A DNA stretch of 64,000 nucleotides from Jeongeupia chitinilytica (lineage in GTDB: Bacteria > Pseudomonadota > Gammaproteobacteria > Burkholderiales > Chitinibacteraceae): NCBI RefSeq assembly GCF_014652315.1, contig NZ_BMYO01000002.1:124001-188000 (forward strand), in the 5' to 3' direction. Below are positions 33,762-43,523 of the stretch, one piece after another; the first letter of the stretch is position 1; each line of letters starts with the position of its first letter. Below the pieces are notes generated by a model. The model ran no database searches, was not told where the DNA came from, and worked only from the letters and a program-made list of their open reading frames with translations. The position numbers and the translations under genes were made by a program.

Positions 33762-35381
33762 ATGAAAATCACAACCAAGCTGGTATTGCTGAATGCGGTC
33801 GGCATCGTGACGTTTGCCTTGTTGCTGGGCACCGTTTTCGTCACCGTCTCCGCCGTGAAGGAAGACGCCTACGACATCACCGAAAATATCGTGCCGACAC
33901 TGGCAACCGTGCCGGAAATCAACCAGAACTTTGCCGAGGCGCGCCGTCAGGCCCTAATGTGGGCGTCGGTGGGGCCAGCCGACGAAAAGGCGGTCAAGGA
34001 GAGCTTCCTCGCTGCGCGGGCAAAGCTGGACCAGTCTCTGCATGCCTATGACAAGGCGATCGAGCTCGATTCGCCGGACATCAAGGATCAGGACCGGCAG
34101 TTGTTCAATGTGGTGATGGATGCCACCAAAAAATGGAATGCACTCGGTGATCAGCTGATGACCATCGAAGGCAACGAGGCGCAAGTCGATTTCGTGCGAA
34201 AGGTCACCTCGCCGGCCGCCGACAAGGTGTTTGTGGCCGTGACCGATCTGGTCAGGTTCAACGTCGACCTGGGCAAAAAGGGCAGCGAAAAAGTCGGTGC
34301 CGATCTGCGTCTGTTGTATGCCGTGGTAACCACGATCGGTGTGGTCGGCTGTATTGCACTGCTCGTGATCGGCTTCGTCATTTCCCGCAGCATTTCGCAG
34401 TCGCTGGGGCGCCTGCAGCGCGAAACGGCCGACATCGGCAGCACGCTCGATTTCTCGCGGCGCTTTGCCGCAGGTTCGCGTGACGAGATCGGCGTGACGG
34501 CGACCGCGCTCAACGGTCTGCTGGCCATCGTCCAGCAGAGTCTGGGAACGATCGGCGACGTGAGCCGCAATGTCGGCATGCGCGCGTCGGAACTGGCAAC
34601 CAACACGCAGGAGTTGTCCGCCGCCAACGAGATGGTCAGCAGTTCGTCGTCGGCGATGGCCGCGGCGGTCGAAGAGGTGACGGTCAGCATTGCGCACGTG
34701 GCCGAGCGCTCGCAGGAAACGCGCGTGCTGGCACAACAGGCCGGCGATCTGGCCGTGACCGGCGGCGAGGCGATTTCCGAGGCGATCCGGAAGGTCGACC
34801 GGATTGCCGAGCGGGCCAACATGACCGCGCAGCAGGTCGAGGCGCTCTCGCAGAAGGCCGAGAACATCAGCACGGTGGTGACGGCCATCAAGGAGATTGC
34901 CGAGCAGACCAATCTGCTGGCGCTGAACGCCGCCATCGAGGCGGCACGCGCCGGCGAGGTCGGGCGCGGTTTTGCGGTGGTCGCCGACGAGGTGCGCAAG
35001 CTGGCCGAGCGGACCGGCACGTCGACGCAGGAAATCGCCCGGACCATCGAGCAGATGCAGAGCGAGGCGCTGCACACGGTGACGGCGATCCGGCTTACCG
35101 TAGAAGAGGTCGCCGCCGGCGTGAGCCATGTCACCTCGGCGGGCGAGGTCGTGGCGCAGATCAAGGACAGTGCCCAGGCGGTGCTGTCGAGCGTCAACGA
35201 CATCTCGGATGCGATGCGCGAGCAGAGCATGGCCAGCAACAGCATGGCGCAGGAAATCGAAAAGGTCGCGCAGATGACCGAAGAGACCAGTGCCAACGCG
35301 CAGGGCACCGCCGATGTCGGCGGCCAGCTGCACGGCTACAGCCAGGAACTGCTTGGCGTCGTGGCGCGTTACAAGGTCTGA
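33762..35381 (+). CDS. Methyl-accepting chemotaxis protein with four-helix-bundle sensor
   Basis: 539 residues. First membrane helix LVLLNAVGIVTFALLLGTVFVTV, a periplasmic helical sensor of 4HB_MCP type (residues 30-185), second helix LYAVVTTIGVVGCIALLVIGFVI, HAMP linker, and the cytoplasmic signalling domain whose hairpin tip reads IAEQTNLLALNAAIEAARAGEVGRGFAVVADEVRKLAERT. No C-terminal CheR-binding pentapeptide is visible. The ligand is unknown. ATG 33762 is the family-type start (MKITTKL); the longer ORF upstream adds non-homologous residues. Confidence 0.92.
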   Translation: MKITTKLVLLNAVGIVTFALLLGTVFVTVSAVKEDAYDITENIVPTLATVPEINQNFAEARRQALMWASVGPADEKAVKESFLAARAKLDQSLHAYDKAIELDSPDIKDQDRQLFNVVMDATKKWNALGDQLMTIEGNEAQVDFVRKVTSPAADKVFVAVTDLVRFNVDLGKKGSEKVGADLRLLYAVVTTIGVVGCIALLVIGFVISRSISQSLGRLQRETADIGSTLDFSRRFAAGSRDEIGVTATALNGLLAIVQQSLGTIGDVSRNVGMRASELATNTQELSAANEMVSSSSSAMAAAVEEVTVSIAHVAERSQETRVLAQQAGDLAVTGGEAISEAIRKVDRIAERANMTAQQVEALSQKAENISTVVTAIKEIAEQTNLLALNAAIEAARAGEVGRGFAVVADEVRKLAERTGTSTQEIARTIEQMQSEALHTVTAIRLTVEEVAAGVSHVTSAGEVVAQIKDSAQAVLSSVNDISDAMREQSMASNSMAQEIEKVAQMTEETSANAQGTADVGGQLHGYSQELLGVVARYKV

Positions 35382-35431
35382 CCCCGATCCGGCTGCCGAG
35401 GGTGGCCGGCGCGTGACTGGAGATCACCGAC

Positions 35432-37960
35432 ATGCTGGCTGTCGACCCGCCGCAGGCGCCGTCCGGCCTTGTGCCGCGGCCTGCATTGCAGGCAAGGCTT
35501 GTTGCGCAGCTGCACGGGTGCCGCGTACTGGTCCTGCACGCGCCGGCCGGCTTCGGCAAGACCTGTGCGCTGCTGTCGCTGTTCCGCGCACTGGGCCCGG
35601 GGGCCGCGCAATGGCTGCGCCCCGAGCCGGCGGACCGGGACCCGCAGCGCGCCGCGCGGTCCCTGCAGGCGTCCGTCGACGAGCGGCCCGGCCGATTCGT
35701 GTTCATCGATGCGCTGGAGCAACTGCCGGCGGCGTGCGAGGGACGCTGGTTGCAGACGGTGCTCGGGGCCTTGCCGCCCGCACTGACGCTGGTGATGTCG
35801 GCCCGCCGCTTCGGGCCGCAGGGGCTCGAACCGCTGCGCGCCAGCGGCGGGCTCGTCGAACTCGGAACGCCGGCCTTGCGGATGGGGGGGGACGAGGTCG
35901 CAGCGCTGTGCGGCGGGGCTTCTTTCGGCCGCGATCCCGACGTGGCGGCCCTGGCGCACGCGACCGCAGGCTGGCCGGCGATCGCCGCGCTGTTGCGGTC
36001 GAGCCTGAACGGCCACGGCGGCGAAGCGGACGCGGCCGCGTACCGTGAGCGTGTTGCGCGTTACCTCGACGACGAAGTGCTCGCGGCGGCGGGCAGCGAC
36101 GACCGGGTTTTCCTGACCACGATTGCAGCACTGGGTGACGTACCGGCCGAACTGGCCGACCGGTTGTCCGGACGCAACGATAGCGCCCCCCGTCTTGCGG
36201 CGATGGTGCGCGACGGGCTGCCGGTCGAAACCGTCGGCGAGGGTTGCTACCGGGTGCATCCGGTCCTGGCTGCACACGCCGCGGACCTTGCCGGGGGCGT
36301 GTCACCGCAGGCGCTGGCGCAGTTGCGCCTGCGTGCGGCCGACTGGTTCGCCGCGCGGGGGCAGACCGAAAACGCAGTCGGGCAGCTGATGGCAGCCGGT
36401 GCCTGGGCGGCGGCCATGCAGTGGCTGCCCGCACTGGCGCAGAGCCTGCTGTTCCGCGCGCAGTTCAGGCAGGTGACCGACTGGTGCCGCGCGCTGCCGC
36501 CGGCATATCTGCACGGCAACACCGGTCTGAACGTCAGCTACATCTGGAGCCTGTTTTTTTCCGGCGACGTACACCAGGCGCTGAATGCCCTGAGGGAAAT
36601 GAAAACGAATATGCGTGGCATGTGTGATCCGCTCGTCGAGCAAACCATCAACCTGCAGGAACTGATCCTGACCGAATTTCCGCAGCATGACTATGCGGTC
36701 ATCCTGCAGGGTGTCGAAGCACTGATGCCGATGCTGGAAAGCGTCGGCGACATGAATCGCGGCCGCATCTACAACATGCTGGCGATGATCCAGATCAGCC
36801 ACGGCGAGCTGGCCAGGGCCGGGGCGGCGCTGATGCAGGCCAAACGCATCCATCGCGAGGTCGGCAACCTGCAGGGCCTGTTCACCTCGTACTTCCTCGA
36901 AGCGGCGATCCTGGCGACCGGCGGCGACCTGAAGCACGCGCTGGACGTGCTCGAGAACGCCGACGACATGCTCCGTCTGCGCGACGCCCGGGCGCAGGCC
37001 GGCAGCATGCACGTGTTCTGCGTCGGCTACCGGCTGCAGCTGCTGTACGAACTGGGCGAGTACGATCTGGCGCGCGACTGGCTGGACCGCTACCAGCGGC
37101 TGCACAGGGGCTCGCCTTCGGTGCTGTCCACGCTGCTGGCCGGGCTGGTCGACGCGCGCCTGACGCTGATCGAGAAGGGGGCGGGGCAGGCCATGCTGGT
37201 CCTCGAACGGCTGGCAGACCGCTATGCGCAGAACGGCGCCGTGCAGCGGCGTATCGGCTTCGAAATGGCCCGCATCGCCATCGTCACGCAGGACCCGATG
37301 CGGCTGCGCATGTTCGTCAGCGATCTGCTCGACCAGACCGGGCCGCTGGCGCCGGAGGGCTTCATTCATCCGGCCGAGGAGCTTGAAGGCGCTGGCGTGG
37401 AGATCCTGCGGCTGATGCTGCATGCCGGCGGGCACCACCGTGCCGAGGCCATGCAACGCCTTGCCGCCATGATTGCCGACACGACCCGGATCGGCCACGC
37501 ATGGCGGCGGATGAAGCTGCACCTGCTGATGGCCGCGGGCCACCTGTGCGCCGACGAGCGGGTGTCGGCCGGCAAGTCGTTGCAGCTGGCCCTGCAGTTG
37601 GCCCTGGTCAACGGCACGGTCAGTTCCTTCCTGGACGAAGGGCCGGCCCTGACCGAACTGCTGGCGAGCCTGGCGGCACCCGGGGCCCGCATCCTGACTG
37701 CCGCCGAGCAGGCCCACGCCGAACGGGTGCTCGCGGCCAGAGGGCAGCGGCCCGTTGCGCAGCCGGCGCTCGGTCTCGGCGAGCGCGAGCTGGAAATCCT
37801 GCGGCTGGTTGCCGAGGGACTGACCAACGAGCAGGTGGCGTTGCGACTGTGTCTGGCCACGCAGACGGTCAAGTGGTATCTGAGCGGCATCTACGGCAAG
37901 CTCGGCGTCGGCAACCGCGTCGGCGCCGTTGAAAAACTCCGCCGGCTGAACGTGCTCTGA
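35432..37960 (+). CDS. LuxR-family LAL (MalT-like) ATPase regulator
   Basis: 842 residues. N-terminal P-loop (VLHAPAGFGKTCALLSLF, residues 35-52) and Walker B-like FVFIDALEQL, a long central helical/TPR region (residues 300-700), and a C-terminal LuxR HTH (LGERELEILRLVAEGLTNEQVALRLCLATQTVKWYLSGIYGKLGVGNR). This is the large ATP-binding LuxR group typified by MalT and AlkS, activated by an unknown inducer. Its stop overlaps the start of the CSS-EAL gene (TGATG), so both proteins are made from one transcript. Confidence 0.93.
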   Translation: MLAVDPPQAPSGLVPRPALQARLVAQLHGCRVLVLHAPAGFGKTCALLSLFRALGPGAAQWLRPEPADRDPQRAARSLQASVDERPGRFVFIDALEQLPAACEGRWLQTVLGALPPALTLVMSARRFGPQGLEPLRASGGLVELGTPALRMGGDEVAALCGGASFGRDPDVAALAHATAGWPAIAALLRSSLNGHGGEADAAAYRERVARYLDDEVLAAAGSDDRVFLTTIAALGDVPAELADRLSGRNDSAPRLAAMVRDGLPVETVGEGCYRVHPVLAAHAADLAGGVSPQALAQLRLRAADWFAARGQTENAVGQLMAAGAWAAAMQWLPALAQSLLFRAQFRQVTDWCRALPPAYLHGNTGLNVSYIWSLFFSGDVHQALNALREMKTNMRGMCDPLVEQTINLQELILTEFPQHDYAVILQGVEALMPMLESVGDMNRGRIYNMLAMIQISHGELARAGAALMQAKRIHREVGNLQGLFTSYFLEAAILATGGDLKHALDVLENADDMLRLRDARAQAGSMHVFCVGYRLQLLYELGEYDLARDWLDRYQRLHRGSPSVLSTLLAGLVDARLTLIEKGAGQAMLVLERLADRYAQNGAVQRRIGFEMARIAIVTQDPMRLRMFVSDLLDQTGPLAPEGFIHPAEELEGAGVEILRLMLHAGGHHRAEAMQRLAAMIADTTRIGHAWRRMKLHLLMAAGHLCADERVSAGKSLQLALQLALVNGTVSSFLDEGPALTELLASLAAPGARILTAAEQAHAERVLAARGQRPVAQPALGLGERELEILRLVAEGLTNEQVALRLCLATQTVKWYLSGIYGKLGVGNRVGAVEKLRRLNVL

Positions 37961-39600
37961 TGCCGGTCTCCCGTTCCCCCGGGCACGAGGCCCGACGCAG
38001 ACTGCTGCTGCTGCTGGCCGCCGTGATCGCCATCGTCGCGACCAACACCGCCCTGTTCCTGTTCGCGCAGTGCAGCGTGGCGCACGAACTCGACAGCACT
38101 GCCGCCACGCTGGCGCAGCGGATTGCACAGGTGCTGGCGCGGTCGCACGGGCTGGCCGACGAAGCGCACCGGCACTGGCTGGGTCGCGCATCGCCGCCGT
38201 GTGACGACCGTTTTGTCGCGTCGCTGGGCAAACTGGCCGACAGCGTGCCTTACGTGAAGGGCATCAGCGTGCTGCAGGGGGCAACACTGGCGTGTACGTC
38301 GCTGTCCGGCATGGCACAGGCACAGACCGACCGGCTGCTCGACCGGCTGCTGGTCGGCGACAACTACCAGGCGGCTTCACCGCTCAATCTGGGCAGTGCG
38401 GGCCTGGTGCAGTATTACCCGTATGCGGACGGCTTCAACATCCTGAGCATCATGTCGGCCGAGTATTTTTTCGACCTGCTGCGCACGCAGGATCCGGCAC
38501 GTTACCGGCTGGTGGTGCTGCGGGTGAAAAGCACCTACTTGCGTTCGGACCTGCGGGTCGGGTCGCACCTGCCGGCGTTCCGCCACGAATGGGGCACCGC
38601 GACTGCGCCGGGGGGCGTGCAGGTCTATGTCGAGGCCGACGGCGCCCTGTGGTGGCAGTACGTCCGCGACAGTGTGGTGACCTGGAACCTCATCGTGGCC
38701 GGCGTGCTCTGGGTGCTGCTGGGATTCTGCCGCCGCCTGACCAGCAACGAGCGCGCGTTCGACCGGGCGCTGCGCAAGGCGGTCACCGACGGGACCATCG
38801 TGCCGTACTACCAGCCGCTGTTCGATCTGCCCGGTCAGGTGCTGTCCGGGGTGGAGGTGCTGGCGCGCTGGCCGCTGCCCGACGGCCGCTTCGTGCCGCC
38901 GGACCTGTTCATTGCCCGCGCGGAAAAAACCGGCGTCATCGGTGACCTGACGCGGCTGCTGATCGACCGCGTGATCGCCGATCTGCCGGCGCTGCAATTG
39001 CCATGGGGCACGCGGCTGGCGCTGAACCTGCCGCCGGAACTGCTCGACGATGCGGCGCTGTTCGCCGGCATCGAATACTGGGGGCAAACGGTCCGGGCAC
39101 AGCAGTTGCAGCCGGTGATCGAGGTGACCGAGCGCAGCTTCGTCACGATCGCGCAGACGGAGCAAATCAACGCACTGTTCGGCCGCTTGCGCCGGCACGG
39201 CATCCAGGTGGCGCTCGACGACTTCGGCGCCGAATACAGCTCGCTCGGCTACCTGCACCGCTTCCATTTCGACTACGTCAAGATCGACGGGCTGTTCCTC
39301 GACGGGATCGGCAAGCGCCGCGAAGTCGAGCGGGTGCTCGACGGCGTCCTGAACATCGCCGCCAGTCTGGGGCTGAAGGTCGTGGTCGAAAAGGTCGAAA
39401 CCCCGGTGCAGCTCGCCTACCTGAACGACAGGAAGGTCGGTGCGGCGCAGGGCTACTACTTCGGCCGGCCGGTACCGATCGATGCCTGGCGCGCGCAGGC
39501 GGGAAGCTGCGCACGACAGCGTGGCGGCTGCGGCCTCAGCGTCGCCGAGTGCGAGCAGGAACGGGCCATCCACGAGGTGACGTTTCCCTGCCCGCGCTGA
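37960..39600 (+). CDS. CSS-motif periplasmic sensor with cytoplasmic EAL c-di-GMP phosphodiesterase
   Basis: 546 residues. Helix 1 (LLLLLAAVIAIVATNTALFLF), a periplasmic CSS-type domain with C81 and C112-T-S (LACTSLSG; a variant of CSS), helix 2 (WNLIVAGVLWVLLGF), then an EAL domain. Catalytic positions are kept: EVLAR, ALNLPPELL, IEVTERS, LDDFGAEYSS, VKIDG, VVEKVET and AAQGYYFGRP. An active PdeC-like, disulfide-regulated phosphodiesterase is therefore expected. Translationally coupled to the MalT-like regulator. Confidence 0.92.
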   Translation: MPVSRSPGHEARRRLLLLLAAVIAIVATNTALFLFAQCSVAHELDSTAATLAQRIAQVLARSHGLADEAHRHWLGRASPPCDDRFVASLGKLADSVPYVKGISVLQGATLACTSLSGMAQAQTDRLLDRLLVGDNYQAASPLNLGSAGLVQYYPYADGFNILSIMSAEYFFDLLRTQDPARYRLVVLRVKSTYLRSDLRVGSHLPAFRHEWGTATAPGGVQVYVEADGALWWQYVRDSVVTWNLIVAGVLWVLLGFCRRLTSNERAFDRALRKAVTDGTIVPYYQPLFDLPGQVLSGVEVLARWPLPDGRFVPPDLFIARAEKTGVIGDLTRLLIDRVIADLPALQLPWGTRLALNLPPELLDDAALFAGIEYWGQTVRAQQLQPVIEVTERSFVTIAQTEQINALFGRLRRHGIQVALDDFGAEYSSLGYLHRFHFDYVKIDGLFLDGIGKRREVERVLDGVLNIAASLGLKVVVEKVETPVQLAYLNDRKVGAAQGYYFGRPVPIDAWRAQAGSCARQRGGCGLSVAECEQERAIHEVTFPCPR

Positions 39601-39609
39601 TCCGGTCGT

Positions 39610-40542
39610 TCAGTCGGCGACGTGCAGCACGATCTTGCCGCGGGCGTGGCCGGTCTGGCTGTGCTCGTGCGCCTCGCGTGCCGCTTCCAGCGGGTAGACG
39701 TCGTCGATAACGACAGTGACGGCGCCTGCGTCGATCAGTTTGGCCAGTTCGGCCAGACGAGGGCCGTCGGGCCGGACGACGACCAGTGCGCCGCGCGCCC
39801 GGTGCTGCTGCGCGGTTTCCGGGTCCGGCTCCGAGACCACCGACACCAGTACGCCGCCGGGCTTGAGGCAGGCCCACGAGCGGTCCTGCGTTTCGCCGCC
39901 GATGGTGTCGAACACGACGTCGACGTCGGGCGCACGAACGATGAAGTTCTCGCGAGTGTAGTCGACGACGACGTCGGCGCCGAGCAGGCGCAGCAGCGCC
40001 AGATTGTCGGTCGACGCGGTTGCGATCACGTGCGCACCCGCATGTTTGGCCAGCTGGATGCCGAAGCCGCCGACCCCGCCGGCACCGGCATGGATCAGCA
40101 CCCGCTGGCCGGCCTTGAGTCCCGCTTCGTCGAACAGGGCCTTCCACGCGGTCAGTGCCGCCAGCGGCACGCCGGCCGCTTCGTCGAACGTGATCGTCGG
40201 CGGCATGATCGCCGCTTCACCGGCACGCACGACGACATAGTCGGCGTAGCAGCCGTCGCGCGACGCGTCGGGACGGGCGTAGATCGCGTCGCCGGCCTTG
40301 AAGCCGGTCACCGAGGAGCCGACCGATTCGACCACACCGGCGACGTCCCAGCCCAGCGTCAGCGGCAGCCTGTGCTGAAGCAGGTCGGCCCGCCAGCCTT
40401 CCCGGATCTTCCAGTCGACCGGATTGACCCCGGCAGCCTTGACGCGGACCAGCAGCTCGTCGGCCGCCGGTACCGGCACCGGGACTTCATCCAGTTGCAG
40501 GACTTCGGGGCCGCCGTAGCGGTGAATGCGGATGGCTTTCAC
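39610..40542 (-). CDS. NADPH:quinone reductase-like MDR oxidoreductase
   Basis: 310 residues, zinc-free medium-chain family: MKAIRIHRYGGPEVLQL, VKAAGVNPVDWKIREG, LGWDVAGVVESVGSSV, LIHAGAGGVGGFGIQLAKHAGAHVIATAS. Likely reduces quinones or enones with NADPH. It stands alone, convergent with the EAL gene and in the same direction as pepN, 45 bp downstream of it. Confidence 0.9.
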   Translation of the reverse strand: MKAIRIHRYGGPEVLQLDEVPVPVPAADELLVRVKAAGVNPVDWKIREGWRADLLQHRLPLTLGWDVAGVVESVGSSVTGFKAGDAIYARPDASRDGCYADYVVVRAGEAAIMPPTITFDEAAGVPLAALTAWKALFDEAGLKAGQRVLIHAGAGGVGGFGIQLAKHAGAHVIATASTDNLALLRLLGADVVVDYTRENFIVRAPDVDVVFDTIGGETQDRSWACLKPGGVLVSVVSEPDPETAQQHRARGALVVVRPDGPRLAELAKLIDAGAVTVVIDDVYPLEAAREAHEHSQTGHARGKIVLHVAD

Positions 40543-40587
40543 ATCGTCTTCCTGTTCCGAATGGGCCCGGTGAGTCTAGTGCACCAA

Positions 40588-43224
40588 TCAGGTGCCTGCG
40601 CTCAATGCCTTGCTGGCGATCTCGAAGGTGTCGCCGGAAAGCCCCGGTTCGCGGGTGATGCGCTCGAGTTCGGCCCGCATCAGTGCCCGGCGCGCCGGCT
40701 CGAGCCGGGTCCAGCGGTTGAAGCACGAAGTCAGGCGTGCGGCGATCTGCGGGTTGAGCTTGTCGAGCTCGATGATCCGGTCGGCGGCAAAGGCATAGCC
40801 GTAGCCGTCGAGCGCGTGGAAGTGCTGCAGGTTCTGCTGGCAGAACGCACCGATCAGCGCCCGCACCTTGTTGGGATTCCGGATCGAGAACGCCGGATGG
40901 CTCATCAGCGCCTGCACCTGACTCAGGGCGCCCGGACGGCGGCTTGTCGCCTGCAACGCAAACCACTTGTCCAGCACCAGCGGATCGTCCTGCCAGACGT
41001 TGCCGAAATCGTCGACGAAGGATTCGCCGTCGTCGCGCTGTGCCAGTGCCTTCAGCGCGGCCAGCCGGTCGGTCATGTTGTCGGCGTGGCGGTACTGGTC
41101 GGCCAGCAGTTCGGCGGTCAGCGGTTCGTCGAGTTCGGCCAGATAGTCGAGGCAGACGTTCTTGAGTGCGCGGCCTGCAACGGCTTCGCCGTCGTAGCGG
41201 TAGGGCGCACCGGCGTTGAGTTTCTGGTAGGTCGTCAGCAGTTGCGGGCGCAGGCTGCGGGCCAGCGTCTCCTTCAGGCTCTGGCGCACCGCGCAGAGTT
41301 TCTGCGGATCGACATCGGCCAGGGCTTCGAACAGCGCGGCGTCACTCGGCAGCGTCAGCATCAGCGCCGCCAGCGCCGGGTCGAGGCGGGTATCGTTCAG
41401 CACGGCAGCCATTGCGGCGGCGAATTTTGCCGGTGGCGGGGTGTCGGTTTCGCCGTCGCGGTAGCGTTGCAGCAGCAGGCGGGTCGCATACTGGTTGGCG
41501 GCTTCCCAGCGGGCGAAGGCGTCGTTGTCGTGTGCCATCAGGAACACGAGGTCGTCGTCGCTGTACGGATAGTCGAGTTTCGCCGGCGCCGAGAAATCGC
41601 GCAGCAGCGACGGCACCGGGTGATACGGCACGTTGATGAAGGTGAATGTCTCTGTCGCGTTGCGCAATTCGAGCACGCGGCTGGTGCCGGCTGCGGCGGT
41701 CTCGCCGTCGAGCTGCAGCGGCAGTTCCTGACCGCGGCGATCCAGCAGGCCGAGCGCCAGCGGGATGTGGAACGGCAGCTTGCTGTCCTGGCCCGGTGTG
41801 GCCGGGCACGATTGCGCGACGGTCAGCGTATAGGTCTGCGCGGCTTCGTCGTACACGCCTTCGACGTCGAGCACCGGGGTACCGGCCTGGCTGTACCAGC
41901 GGCCGAACTGTTCGAGATCGGCGCCGTTGGCGTCGGCCATGGCGGCGCGGAAATCGTCGCAGCTCACTGCCTGGCCGTCATGGCGCTTGAAGTACAGGTC
42001 CATGCCCTTGCGGAAACCGTCGGTACCGAGCAGCGTCGCGTACATCCGCACGACTTCGGCACCCTTCTCGTACACGGTCCACGTGTAGAAGTTGTTGATT
42101 TCCTGATACTCGTCCGGGCGGACCGGGTGCGCCTGCGGGCCGGCGTCTTCGGCAAACTGGTATTCGCGCAGGCCGCGCACGTTCTGGATGCGCTGCACGG
42201 CACGGCTGCCGAGGTCGGACGAGAACTCCTGGTCGCGGTAGACGGTCAGGCCTTCCTTCAGCGACAGCTGGAACCAGTCACGGCAGGTGACGCGGTTGCC
42301 GGTCCAGTTGTGGAAGTATTCGTGCGCGACCACCGATTCGATGCCGTCGAAATCGGCGTCGGTCGCGGTTTCCGGCTTGGCCAGCACGTACTTGCTGTTG
42401 AAGACGTTCAGGCCCTTGTTTTCCATCGCGCCCATGTTGAAGTCGTTGGTCGCGACGATCATGTAGGCGTCGAGGTCGTACTCGAGGCCGAAACGCTGTT
42501 CGTCCCACGCCATGGCTTTCTGCGCCGCAGAGAGTGCATGGTGGCAGCGGTCGGCGTTGCCCGGTTCGACGTAGATTTCGATGGCGACATTGCGGCCGGA
42601 CGGTGTCGTATGGCTGCCGGTGACCGCGACAAACTTGCCGGCGACGAGGGCGAACAGGTAGGCCGGCTTCTTGAACGGGTCGACCCATTTGACCCAGTGG
42701 CGGTTCTTGTCGAGCGTGCCTTCGCCGACACGGTTGCCGTTCGACAGCAGCACCGGGTACTTGGTCTTGTCGGCAATGATCGTCGTGGTGAACTTGGCCA
42801 TCACGTCCGGCCGGTCGAGGTAGAAGGTGATCCGGCGGAAGCCCTCGGCCTCGCACTGGGTGATGAAGTTGCCACTCGACAGGTACAGGCCCGACAGCTC
42901 GGTATTGGCTTCCGGATTGACCTTGGTGACGATTTCGAGGATCGCCGTATCCGGCATTGCGGGAATCGTCAGCGTGTCGTCGCCCAGCGTGTACGCGTCG
43001 GGGGCGAGCGGTGCACCGTCGAGCTTGACCGATTCGAGCACCAGCGCCTCGCCGTTCAGCACCAGCGGCGTGTCCGCCGCCGTGCCGGCGTTGCGCTGCA
43101 GCACCAGCCGGCTGGTCACCCGCGTGGCGGTGTCGTCGAGATCGAAGGTCAGATCGACGCGGTCGATGAGGTAGGCAGGGGCGGTGTAGTCGAGACGACG
43201 GATGGCTTGGCGCGGCTGGGACAT
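40588..43224 (-). CDS. pepN: Aminopeptidase N (M1 family)
   Basis: 878 residues, typical of bacterial PepN. Zinc metallopeptidase removing N-terminal residues from peptides in the cytoplasm. Exopeptidase motif GAMENKGLNVFN near residue 263; zinc site HEYFHNWTGNR with the downstream Glu in LKEGLTVYRDQEFS. The C-terminal helical domain is complete, ending TFEIASKALSAGT. Confidence 0.96.
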   Translation of the reverse strand: MSQPRQAIRRLDYTAPAYLIDRVDLTFDLDDTATRVTSRLVLQRNAGTAADTPLVLNGEALVLESVKLDGAPLAPDAYTLGDDTLTIPAMPDTAILEIVTKVNPEANTELSGLYLSSGNFITQCEAEGFRRITFYLDRPDVMAKFTTTIIADKTKYPVLLSNGNRVGEGTLDKNRHWVKWVDPFKKPAYLFALVAGKFVAVTGSHTTPSGRNVAIEIYVEPGNADRCHHALSAAQKAMAWDEQRFGLEYDLDAYMIVATNDFNMGAMENKGLNVFNSKYVLAKPETATDADFDGIESVVAHEYFHNWTGNRVTCRDWFQLSLKEGLTVYRDQEFSSDLGSRAVQRIQNVRGLREYQFAEDAGPQAHPVRPDEYQEINNFYTWTVYEKGAEVVRMYATLLGTDGFRKGMDLYFKRHDGQAVSCDDFRAAMADANGADLEQFGRWYSQAGTPVLDVEGVYDEAAQTYTLTVAQSCPATPGQDSKLPFHIPLALGLLDRRGQELPLQLDGETAAAGTSRVLELRNATETFTFINVPYHPVPSLLRDFSAPAKLDYPYSDDDLVFLMAHDNDAFARWEAANQYATRLLLQRYRDGETDTPPPAKFAAAMAAVLNDTRLDPALAALMLTLPSDAALFEALADVDPQKLCAVRQSLKETLARSLRPQLLTTYQKLNAGAPYRYDGEAVAGRALKNVCLDYLAELDEPLTAELLADQYRHADNMTDRLAALKALAQRDDGESFVDDFGNVWQDDPLVLDKWFALQATSRRPGALSQVQALMSHPAFSIRNPNKVRALIGAFCQQNLQHFHALDGYGYAFAADRIIELDKLNPQIAARLTSCFNRWTRLEPARRALMRAELERITREPGLSGDTFEIASKALSAGT

Positions 43225-43523
43225 GGCGTTCTTCTTGAATGAATCAATACACGTGGCGTCAGCTTACCGCCGCAGTCGGGGTCCCACAATTGCAGTAATG
43301 CGTACCGGCCGGGGCAAACGGACCGCACGCCGTGTGGACCCGGCATCACGGGCCGCGGTTCCGCGCCGTACCGGCGTCCCTTTATATAGCCAAATCATTG
43401 CAACTTATAAAAACACAGTAATTCAGTTCATAAGGCGGCAACTGGTATAGTTCCTGCCTCATGGGCGCGTGCGTATTCACGTTTCGTGGCGCCTTGGACA
43501 CCTTTCGCCGCTTTAGGATCGCG
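43225..43523. promoter_or_regulatory. Divergent control region between pepN and cysI
   Basis: About 300 bp without a convincing gene. The part near 43380-43455 is AT-rich (TTTATATAGCC, AACTTATAAAAAC) and includes TATAGT at 43446-43451, a possible -10 for cysI. A CysB site would be expected here but cannot be called by eye. Confidence 0.35.

Noticed and set aside
33469..33765. 98-codon ORF in the AT-rich region before the chemoreceptor
   Set aside because: No ribosome site, no recognisable features, and it overlaps the palindromes and leader. More likely non-coding control DNA.
39622..43242. 1206-codon plus-strand ORF opposite pepN and the quinone reductase gene
   Set aside because: It runs antisense across two well-recognised genes. 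Its sequence is low in diversity (rich in Ala, Gly, Arg, Val, His, Gln), as arises from strong GC-third-position bias on the other strand. No family motif or ribosome site.
43202..43450. 82-codon plus-strand ORF between pepN and cysI
   Set aside because: Begins inside the pepN gene on the opposite strand, shows no family features and ends in the AT-rich promoter region.
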